47,480 nucleotides of DNA from Sphingobacteriaceae bacterium (GTDB lineage Bacteria > Bacteroidota > Bacteroidia > B-17B0 > Aurantibacillaceae), in NCBI GenBank assembly GCA_023251775.1, contig JAHEYC010000018.1, positions 1-47,480 on the forward strand. Direction: 5' to 3'. Below the pieces are notes generated by a model. The model was not told the origin of the DNA, ran no database searches, and worked only from the letters and a program-made list of their open reading frames with translations. Positions 40,307 to 47,480 of this stretch are shown in pieces (position 1 is the stretch's first letter; each line of letters begins with the position of its first letter). The position numbers and the translations under genes are program-made.

Positions 40307-40466
40307 AGGCAGAAACCACAGAGGCCTTCGGCCTCACAGAGTTTTTTCACAGAGAACACAGAGAGAAAATATGTGCATAACTAAAAAAGGAAGCGAAGCT
40401 TCCTTCTCAGTGACCTCTGTGTAAACCTCTGTGTAGCGCAAAGCGCGCTCTGTGGTTTCTGCCTCT
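40305..40466. repeat. CACAGAG-family long inverted repeat, probable bidirectional terminator
   Basis: AGAGGCAGAAACCACAGA (40305-40322) is an exact 18-bp reverse complement of 40449-40466. Internal words ACAGAGTTTTTTCACAGAGA and GTGACCTCTGTGTAAACCTC add complementarity, and a GGAAGCGAAGCTTCC hairpin sits at the centre. It fills the 166-bp gap between the convergent RDD and glycosyltransferase genes. The outer string also occurs at 20122. Confidence 0.75.
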
Positions 40467-40472
40467 AAAAGA

Positions 40473-41459
40473 TCAAAATGTATAAGTCTCTAATTTATCC
40501 TGCGGTAAATACACACTCTTAAATTTTTTACTCCAATATTCTGCAAGATACTCTTGTTCGGTTTGACCGGGAGTTGGAATAAGGATGAGATCTTTCTTTC
40601 CTAAAGCATACATATCCATTAAGGTACTGTAGCCACAGCGACAAACGATCGTACGTGAACGTGTAATTAAAGCACTTAGCTCTTCTGCATTTGGTAATTT
40701 TTTTAGATAGATGTTCTCCGGTACATCGTTGAGATCGTCGCAGATAGGAGAGCTTGAAATTATAGCAACTTTCCCTTGGTGATCTTTCAATTTTTCAATA
40801 ACGCTTTTTAAAAGATCAGTTTGAGTTGGCTCAGGACCAGACAATAAAAATAAATGATCGAATTTTATTTCGGCTTCTTTTTTAGTTAAACGACTTAATG
40901 GCCCAATGTATTTACAATTCAAACTAAATACATTCTCGCTTAAGTCTCCCGCCAATCTTTTATCTTTTGGTTTATGATCAGGGACCCAAACTTCATCAAA
41001 CTTTTTTAGTAATTCCACATGCGTACTGTTCGACCATTTCTCGAAAAAAGGTGTTTTCAAATTTAATTGATGGCAAACAATAATACTTTGTGCATTTTTT
41101 GAATAAAGTCCGTAACGATTATCAGAAATTACAACCTCTATTTTTTTTTCTTTGATCAACTTCTCTAGAAGTTCATTCTCTTCTTTTATCACCTTTAATA
41201 CTTTGGGATATTGCGTTCCTAATTTCAACCAAAGTGGTAAAACAGAACTATAAGAAATATTATACTCCGGTAATTGTATGCGTTCTAATTGAGGAAATTC
41301 TTCTTTAAAGATCTTTTCGGTCAAAGAAGTTGTTCCAAGAAGAACAGTATTTCCATTGGATAAAAGAGTTCTTATGATAGGCACACAACGAGTGGCATGA
41401 CCCAAACCCCAATCAAGCGCTGCAACAAGAACTCTTTTATTTTTTATATCAAGGTCCAG
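40473..41459 (-). CDS. MurG-like (GT28 type) glycosyltransferase, non-canonical start
   Basis: This is a GT-B fold glycosyltransferase of about 328 residues. The N-terminal strand and loop RVLVAALDWGLGHATRC matches the glycine-rich donor-side loop of MurG-like enzymes; the C-terminal half has LFLLSGPEPTQ, KVAIISSSP, CRCGYSTLMDMYALGKKDLILIP and GQTEQEYLAEYW. The first canonical start in frame, TTG at 41405 (310 residues, MGHATRC), would delete the first Rossmann strand. The upstream frame is open to a TGA within the M16 gene but has no ATG, GTG or TTG; CTG at 41459 or ATT at 41462, at the M16 stop, are the best candidates. The sugar and acceptor are unknown. Confidence 0.8.
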   Translation of the reverse strand: MDLDIKNKRVLVAALDWGLGHATRCVPIIRTLLSNGNTVLLGTTSLTEKIFKEEFPQLERIQLPEYNISYSSVLPLWLKLGTQYPKVLKVIKEENELLEKLIKEKKIEVVISDNRYGLYSKNAQSIIVCHQLNLKTPFFEKWSNSTHVELLKKFDEVWVPDHKPKDKRLAGDLSENVFSLNCKYIGPLSRLTKKEAEIKFDHLFLLSGPEPTQTDLLKSVIEKLKDHQGKVAIISSSPICDDLNDVPENIYLKKLPNAEELSALITRSRTIVCRCGYSTLMDMYALGKKDLILIPTPGQTEQEYLAEYWSKKFKSVYLPQDKLETYTF

Positions 41460-41461
41460 AA

Positions 41462-44260
41462 TTATTTCTCGGGATTTAAAACAAATTGCTTTAATTCTCC
41501 ATCAATAATGTACTTATTGGCAAATGCTTTAAAATCTTCTTTCTTCAAAGCTTTTACCCAATCATTGTACTTATCGATATCCGTTAAACTTTCACCGGCT
41601 GTTTCGCAACCCATGATATAGCTCATCCAAAAATCATTTTCCTTTAATTGCAATTCGCGCTCTTTTAAGAATCCTTCTTTTACTTTAGTCAAATTCTCAT
41701 CATTACTTCCATCCTTTTTCACTTTAGCGATCTCTTCTTTGGCCGCATTCACCAATTTCTCAACATTATCAGGCGCACATGCAAAACTACAAGTGATCTT
41801 CAATCCCGCTGTTGGGGTATAACTCATCGAAGGATAAATTCCTACACCATACACCCCACCTTTATCTTCACGTAAATTTTCGCGCAGGGTAATGTTCAAT
41901 AATTTCATCAAGGCATACACTTCAAATCTGTTCTTACGCGTGTATTCAAATGTATTTGTCCACGATAAATTAACGCGACTCCTTGGCTCATTTCCTTTTT
42001 TGTAAACTTTAGTATAGGTGCCCTTTGGAGTTTTAGCACCAATATCTGTTATCTTCTCGTGCTTTGTACTTGCAGAAATTCCTCCAATATACGTTTCTAT
42101 CAAAGGTTTTATTTCTTCTAAATTAAAACTTCCAACAAAAATGAACATGAAATCACTTGGGTCAGAAAAGCGCTCTTTAAAGATCTGGTTACAACGTTTT
42201 TGATCCAATTTGGCTAGATCTTCCATTTGTGTTGGCTTAGCGCTGTAGTGATAACTACTCATAAAATAACGTACCGAATCGCCAAACACTTGATCGGGAT
42301 CTTTTCCGGCATTTTGTAGAAATGCTTTTTGTTTTTCAATGGCCGATAAAAAAGCAATTGAGTCTTTACGAGGTTTTGTGAACACTAAATTCACTAACTG
42401 TAATAAGGTTTCAATATCCTTCTTACTTGAATTACCAAACAAACTCTCGTCGTATGTTCCAACGCCCGTATATAATCTAGCGGTTTTGTCTTGTAAATAT
42501 TTCTCAAGAGCGGTCGCATCAAATTTTCCATAGCCTGATTCATCCTGTATGGAATTTGAGAAATCAGCGTTCAATACCTCTTTTTCCGAATACTGACATG
42601 TTCCACCCGGACTATACGCTTGCATATTGATCTCATCATTTTTAAACGTGGTTGGTTTTAATAATACTTTCACGCCATTTCCAAGTGTCCACTCTGTAAT
42701 GCCATAACCTCTATCCGTTGTTTTAAATACTTTTTGCGGTGAAGGTTTTTTTGCGATCAATGGTTCGTTGATCACTTTATCTTCATAGGCCTTAATATCC
42801 TTATTAGCTTGCGCATCATTAAAGGCCGCTTTAATTTCCTCATCCAATGGTTTCTTGCTCGATTCATTTTCGGCTAACATCATAATAGAAACAGCATTAT
42901 CGCCATTGCTTATCCACTTTTTTGCTAAGGCATTAATGTCTTCCAATTTAATTTGAGGAACAAGATCTTTGTAATAACTAAATCTGTTCTCTATTCCCGG
43001 CTCAGCTTCACCAGTTAAGAAATTATAAACGTATTGCATCACCAATTGTTTCGATTCGGTTTTATCCTTCTCGTTAAATTGATTTTCCATATTGGTCATC
43101 AATTGTTTTTTCTGACGATCCAATTCGCTTTGATTAAAACCAAAACGTTTCACCCGCTCATTTTCTGTGATCAATGCTTTCAAGGCAACAACTTCTTTTC
43201 CGTTGGAAGTAACAGCAAAACTTCCATAGCTTGCTTTACTTCTTACCATAGAGAAATAGCCAGTATAACCAAACATAAATGGCGGACTTGCTTGCTTTGT
43301 TAATTCGCTCATTCGCGCGTTGATCATTCCGTTATACAATTCTTGCATAATGGTTTGCTTAAAATCAGCATACGTTTTTGTAACATTATTTTCTTTTTGC
43401 ATGTACGCTAATTGTATCATGTTATAAGGAGATTCCTTATCGCTTGCAACCGCTACACGAAAATCTTTTTGATCGGGAACTTCCCACATCTTAATTGGTT
43501 TTGGATTTACTGCTGCAGGAATATCAGAGAATACTTCAATGATCTTTTTTTCCATTTCCTCCACATTAACATCTCCAACAACAATTACTGCTTGAAGATC
43601 GGTGCGATACCAATCTTTATAGAATTGTTTTAATAAACTTTGCTTGCAACCTTTTAATATTTCCGGTTTTCCAATTGGTAAACGCTCGGCATAACGCGAA
43701 TCTTTGAACATCACCGGCCAAGTTTTACGATTCATTCTTTCCATCGCACCTTGTCCTAAACGCCATTCTTCCATTACAACACCACGTTCTTTTTCAACTT
43801 CAACGCTATCAAAACTTAAATAATGCGCCCAATCTTTTAAGATCAATAATCCCTTGTCAACAATATCTTTTTTATCGGTTGGGATCTGCAACATATACAC
43901 CGTTTCATCAAAACTGGTATAGGCATTTAGGTCGGGACCAAATTTTGTTCCAATACTTTCCAAATAATTCACAAGATCATTTTTCTTGAAATTTTTTGAT
44001 CCATTAAACGCCATATGCTCTACAAAATGCGCTAAGCCTTGTTGATCATCATTTTCCATAGTACTCCCCGCATTTACCGCCAAACGTAATTCGGCCCTAT
44101 TCTCAGGTTTTGTATTTTTTTCGATATAATACGACATTCCATTTTTGAGGACCCCCTTTTTTACTTTTGGGCTCAAAGGCAATTTATCTTCGGGTTTTAA
44201 GGGGTTTTGAGCTTGAGCAACATACACTAAACTCAATAATAGAACAACGATCTTTTTCAT
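41462..44260 (-). CDS. M16 family zinc metalloprotease (insulinase/pitrilysin type)
   Basis: This 932-residue exported protease has a signal peptide (about 1-17). The N-terminal M16 half carries the inverted zinc motif HFVEH (His78, Glu81, His82, in GLAHFVEHMAFNGSKNF) and the downstream acidic helix EKERGVVMEEWR with the third ligand. The C-terminal half (from about 520, EWTLGNGVKVLLKPT) is the inactive M16 partner domain (FIFVGSFNLEEIKPLIETYI). It should degrade peptides in the periplasm or outside the cell. Its stop is overlapped by the reading frame of the glycosyltransferase gene. The gene is 60 bp from the divergent uvrC start. No T9SS sorting domain is seen at its end. Confidence 0.93.
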   Translation of the reverse strand: MKKIVVLLLSLVYVAQAQNPLKPEDKLPLSPKVKKGVLKNGMSYYIEKNTKPENRAELRLAVNAGSTMENDDQQGLAHFVEHMAFNGSKNFKKNDLVNYLESIGTKFGPDLNAYTSFDETVYMLQIPTDKKDIVDKGLLILKDWAHYLSFDSVEVEKERGVVMEEWRLGQGAMERMNRKTWPVMFKDSRYAERLPIGKPEILKGCKQSLLKQFYKDWYRTDLQAVIVVGDVNVEEMEKKIIEVFSDIPAAVNPKPIKMWEVPDQKDFRVAVASDKESPYNMIQLAYMQKENNVTKTYADFKQTIMQELYNGMINARMSELTKQASPPFMFGYTGYFSMVRSKASYGSFAVTSNGKEVVALKALITENERVKRFGFNQSELDRQKKQLMTNMENQFNEKDKTESKQLVMQYVYNFLTGEAEPGIENRFSYYKDLVPQIKLEDINALAKKWISNGDNAVSIMMLAENESSKKPLDEEIKAAFNDAQANKDIKAYEDKVINEPLIAKKPSPQKVFKTTDRGYGITEWTLGNGVKVLLKPTTFKNDEINMQAYSPGGTCQYSEKEVLNADFSNSIQDESGYGKFDATALEKYLQDKTARLYTGVGTYDESLFGNSSKKDIETLLQLVNLVFTKPRKDSIAFLSAIEKQKAFLQNAGKDPDQVFGDSVRYFMSSYHYSAKPTQMEDLAKLDQKRCNQIFKERFSDPSDFMFIFVGSFNLEEIKPLIETYIGGISASTKHEKITDIGAKTPKGTYTKVYKKGNEPRSRVNLSWTNTFEYTRKNRFEVYALMKLLNITLRENLREDKGGVYGVGIYPSMSYTPTAGLKITCSFACAPDNVEKLVNAAKEEIAKVKKDGSNDENLTKVKEGFLKERELQLKENDFWMSYIMGCETAGESLTDIDKYNDWVKALKKEDFKAFANKYIIDGELKQFVLNPEK

Positions 44261-44320
44261 ATGAAATAATTAGATAGTAAATATATCAAAAATTGGCAAA
44301 GTATTAAGTAAATTTAACCT

Positions 44321-46123
44321 GTGATTCCTACCTTTCCTAACCATATTTTAACCACTCTTAAAGTACTGCCCGAAACGCCTGGTGTTTATCAGTATTTTGA
44401 TAAGGAAAACAACCTTTTATATGTAGGAAAAGCCAAGAACCTGAAAAAGAGGGTGAGCAGTTATTTTACCAAGGAACATGGCAATAATCGTTTAACATTA
44501 ATGGTTAAAAAGATAGCGGATATCAAGACCATTAAAGTAGAAACAGAATTGGATGCATTGCTGTTGGAGAATAATTTAATTAAGAATTTAAAGCCACGTT
44601 ACAATGTTAATTTACGTGATGATAAAACATATCCTTGGATCATTATCAAGAACGAACGTTTTCCACGCATATTTTATACACGTAAAAAAATAAAAGATGG
44701 CTCGGAATATTTTGGTCCGTATGCCAATGTAAAAGTGATGCGCAATTTATTGGATTTTGTTCGTCAAACGTTTCCATTGCGTAATTGCACATACGATCTG
44801 AAGCAAGAGAATATTGACAAAGGAAAATTCCGTCCCTGTTTAGAATATCATATTGGTCATTGCAAAGCGCCTTGTGTTGGATTTCAAAAGGAAGAGGAAT
44901 ACGACGCTAATATGAAAAAGATCCGCGAGATCATAAAAGGCGATATTCAATTTGCCATAAAAGATCTTACCGGGCAAATGAGAACAAAAGCCGAAGGATT
45001 GGAATTTGAAAAGGCTGAAGAATTAAAATTGCGTGTGGAGATGTTGGAAGCTTTTCAAAGTAAATCAACCATTGTGCATCCAACAATTACAGATACCGAT
45101 GTATTTAATATAGTAAGTGATGAAAAATCGGGATACATTACGTTTTTTAAAGTTATGAATGGCACCATTGTGCAAAGCCAAACCATTGAACTCAGAAAAA
45201 AATTGGATGAGACCGACGAAGAATTATTGGTATTTGCCATGGTGGAATTACGCGGAAGATATAATTCGAAAAGCAAAGAGATCATTTTACCTTTTGAACC
45301 TGAAATTAAATTACCCGATTGCGACTATTATATTCCAAAAATTGGAGATAAGAAAAAATTATTGGATCTGTGTTGGAGAAATAGTAAAGAATACAAACAA
45401 GAGCAAGATAAACAAATTGCCATTACAGATCCTGAACGACATGTGAGCCGCATTATGCAACAAATGATGAAGGACTTGCGATTAACAGAAGAACCAAGGA
45501 GAATTGAAGGATTTGATAACAGCAATATACAAGGAGAATATGCGGTAAGCGCGATGCCGGTTTTTATTGATGGTAAACCTGCCAAAAAAGAGTATCGACA
45601 TTTTAATATTAAAACGGTGGAAGGTCCTGATGATTTTGCAACGATGGAAGAAGTTATTTTTAGAAGATACTCAAGAGTATTAGAAGAAAACCAAGCAATG
45701 CCCCAATTAATTGTTATTGACGGAGGCAAAGGACAACTAAGCGCGGCCATGAACAGTTTGAAAAAATTAGATCTTGTGGGAAAAGTTGCGGTAATAGGAA
45801 TTGCCAAACGTTTAGAAGAAATTTATTTTCCGGAAGACCCTATTCCTTTGTATTTAGATAAACGAGGTGAAACTTTAAAAGTAATTCAGCACATCCGCGA
45901 TGAAGCCCACCGCTTTGGAATTACTCACCACCGCAATAAACGCAGCCGCGAAACATTTAGATCAGAACTAAGCGAAATAAAAGGTATAAGCGATAAAACC
46001 GCTCAAAAACTTTTAGTTGAATTACGCTCCATGCAAAACATCAAAGAAGCAACGCTGGAACAATTAACGGAAGTTATTGGAAAAGCGAAGGCGGGGTTGG
46101 TGTATGAATATTTCAGGAGTTAA
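44321..46123 (+). CDS. uvrC: Excinuclease ABC subunit C (UvrC)
   Basis: UvrC cuts DNA on both sides of a lesion in nucleotide excision repair after UvrAB loading. This 600-residue protein shows the GIY-YIG nuclease domain (about 17-95, PGVYQYFDKENNLLYVGKAK), the cysteine motif GHCKAPCVG, the UVR UvrB-binding segment (about 205-245), the RNase H-like endonuclease domain with Asp in EGFDNSNIQGEYAVSAMPV and the VIDGGKGQLSAA strand, and a C-terminal helix-hairpin-helix pair (IKGISDKTAQKLLVELRS). The start is GTG at 44321, with an in-frame TAA 6 bp upstream. The stop interlocks with that of the convergent TonB receptor in a shared TTAA. Confidence 0.97.
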   Translation: MIPTFPNHILTTLKVLPETPGVYQYFDKENNLLYVGKAKNLKKRVSSYFTKEHGNNRLTLMVKKIADIKTIKVETELDALLLENNLIKNLKPRYNVNLRDDKTYPWIIIKNERFPRIFYTRKKIKDGSEYFGPYANVKVMRNLLDFVRQTFPLRNCTYDLKQENIDKGKFRPCLEYHIGHCKAPCVGFQKEEEYDANMKKIREIIKGDIQFAIKDLTGQMRTKAEGLEFEKAEELKLRVEMLEAFQSKSTIVHPTITDTDVFNIVSDEKSGYITFFKVMNGTIVQSQTIELRKKLDETDEELLVFAMVELRGRYNSKSKEIILPFEPEIKLPDCDYYIPKIGDKKKLLDLCWRNSKEYKQEQDKQIAITDPERHVSRIMQQMMKDLRLTEEPRRIEGFDNSNIQGEYAVSAMPVFIDGKPAKKEYRHFNIKTVEGPDDFATMEEVIFRRYSRVLEENQAMPQLIVIDGGKGQLSAAMNSLKKLDLVGKVAVIGIAKRLEEIYFPEDPIPLYLDKRGETLKVIQHIRDEAHRFGITHHRNKRSRETFRSELSEIKGISDKTAQKLLVELRSMQNIKEATLEQLTEVIGKAKAGLVYEYFRS

Positions 46124-47480
46124 CCACTCTTCTTCACATAAAAAGGAATATTCACCTTAAAACTCCAATTCCTTCCCATATTGTAAATGCCTGAGCGTCC
46201 CGTGCCATTTAAGGGATAACTATCAAAATATTTTAAGCGACTCATATTCGATTGGTAGGCTGTGTTGGTTAAATTGCTCACATAAATTCCAATGGTAAAT
46301 AAGGTTCTGTCTTTTTTATTTTTTACTTCTGCTCCTATTCCGGCGTCTAATAAAACATATCCCGGCGTTTTTGTTTCGGTATTATTAAATACAAAGGCGC
46401 GATTTTGTGAGGCGTAATATTGCAAGCCGACTTTAATAAAAATATGTTCAAACGCACCAACACTCTTTAAAAACTCAGCGCTTAATTCTGAATTGGTATG
46501 TAATGGTGGAATGAATGGCAAATATTTATTACTATCATTAATGATCGCGCCATTTCCTCCCAAATTTGTAGCATACACAAACGAAACAGCATTTGAAAAA
46601 TGTAACCAATCTAATGGATGCGGATGAATATCAACTCTTGCTTCGCCACCGACTAATTGTGCTTTGGTTTGAATGAACTTAAATACGGGGTATGCATTTC
46701 CGGTTTCAATATAAATGGAATCTCCGCCAAATTTGCTATTTAATTTTTGATTGAAGATATAATTGCTAATGGTATTATTAAATACCTCAGCGCTGGCCGA
46801 AACGTGTTCGCTTTCGAAAAATAGTCCAATATCTTCTTGCAAACTGAATTCAGGTTTTAAATTCGCATCACCCAATTGCTGAAAGCCTGTGCCCGGATGA
46901 ACGCCCCTTGCCGAGATCTCCGAAATATTTGGAGCACGGTAACCCCGCGCCACATTAAATTTGACAATGAATTTTTTATTGATGTTGTAAGTTATCCCAA
47001 AACTTCCCGAAAACCCATTGAACGTATGCGAATAGTTTCCAAATTGCTTTAGTGCACCAATTGTATCATTAACCTCATGTGAAAATCCTGTCAATGTATC
47101 CGTTTTAATGTACAAGGACGAATTATTGAACATTCGTGTATCATAGCGCGCGCCTGCTGCCATATCAAATTTGCCAAAGTTCTTTTTTAAATAAAAGAAA
47201 GGTGCAAAGTCAAATAAAGAAAAAGAAGGGATAACAAATTCTGTTCCTTGAGTTGCATCATTTTTTTGTTGCATGCCATTCAATCCTATGATCGTCTCCA
47301 AATTCTTTTTCTCAGGAAAAAAATATTTTACATCATAAGTGAACGTATTCATTTTTAAAGTCAAACCGGCCACATTCGGAGCTAAAGGATGTGAATATTC
47401 TCTTCTAAAACTTTGTTGAGCGCCAAATTTTAAAGCCAACTTACTTTGTTTAATAAAAAAAATGTTGGACGAGGACAAAC
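46120..47480 (-). CDS. TonB-dependent receptor, C-terminal barrel part (truncated at the window edge)
   Basis: About 450 residues are visible; the N-terminal part with plug and signal peptide is outside the window. The visible part is beta-barrel sequence with the TonB receptor hallmark KFNVARGYRAPNISEIS (the GxRAPN motif near the middle of the barrel) and LKPEFSLQEDIGLFF. It ends in a strand with a terminal basic stretch (NWSFKVNIPFYVKKSG), which lacks the usual final aromatic residue. The ligand cannot be inferred from this part; the style is FecA/BtuB-like rather than SusC. The stop codon lies in the same TTAA as the uvrC stop. Confidence 0.88.
   Translation of the reverse strand, partial: LSSSNIFFIKQSKLALKFGAQQSFRREYSHPLAPNVAGLTLKMNTFTYDVKYFFPEKKNLETIIGLNGMQQKNDATQGTEFVIPSFSLFDFAPFFYLKKNFGKFDMAAGARYDTRMFNNSSLYIKTDTLTGFSHEVNDTIGALKQFGNYSHTFNGFSGSFGITYNINKKFIVKFNVARGYRAPNISEISARGVHPGTGFQQLGDANLKPEFSLQEDIGLFFESEHVSASAEVFNNTISNYIFNQKLNSKFGGDSIYIETGNAYPVFKFIQTKAQLVGGEARVDIHPHPLDWLHFSNAVSFVYATNLGGNGAIINDSNKYLPFIPPLHTNSELSAEFLKSVGAFEHIFIKVGLQYYASQNRAFVFNNTETKTPGYVLLDAGIGAEVKNKKDRTLFTIGIYVSNLTNTAYQSNMSRLKYFDSYPLNGTGRSGIYNMGRNWSFKVNIPFYVKKSG

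Overview
The window comes from a Bacteroidota genome, probably a gliding or predatory-type member of the Flavobacteriales or a related order. The evidence is four secreted proteins with type IX secretion (T9SS) C-terminal sorting domains, gldF and gldG, two SusC/FecA-like TonB-dependent receptors, promoters of the Bacteroidota form (TTTG, about 20 bp, TAnnTTTG), an almost complete lack of Shine-Dalgarno sequences, and low GC. There are no rRNA or tRNA genes, CRISPR arrays, transposases or phage genes. Almost all of it is single-copy chromosomal genes.

Layout. 1-3770 (+): end of an active-looking amidohydrolase, a second amidohydrolase that has lost its metal ligands, and pdxA. 3773-7882 (-): a giant T9SS surface protein and an orphan SiaC-like phosphoprotein. 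8086-14912: a thiamine-linked region with a TonB receptor behind a TPP riboswitch, an outer-membrane barrel protein, and an operon of PPTase, GGGP synthase, TenI/ThiE-like protein, PnuC/PnuT transporter and NadR-like kinase. 14979-17464 (+): ahcY, a repeat-rich gap, and a carboxypeptidase-like-domain protein. 17659-22154 (-): gldG/gldF, a lipoprotein serine hydrolase and mtgA. 22398-24705 (+): thiol-disulfide protein, rsmI, corA. 24784-33331: three T9SS cargo proteins, YqeY, a duplicated-thioredoxin protein with a polytopic membrane partner, and a large GT-C-like membrane protein. 33328-40306: a tight MoxR, DUF58, DUF4350, DUF4129, membrane protein and SpoIIM operon, with a divergent RDD gene. 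40473-47480: a MurG-like glycosyltransferase, an M16 protease, uvrC and a truncated TonB receptor.

The most interesting points are: a TPP riboswitch whose P3 arm has grown to about 90 nt of repeat-like sequence and which has an extra hairpin before P4; a possible thiamine salvage set with a kinase of unassigned substrate; the conserved but uncharacterised MoxR/DUF58/SpoIIM/RDD module; a 161-bp MITE-like hairpin with perfect 18-bp ends between mtgA and a tlpA-like gene; a 16-bp palindrome that sits inside other repeat families; and two genes whose conserved N-termini can only be reached from non-canonical start codons. Function names rest on motifs read by eye and on family knowledge; no database search was run.
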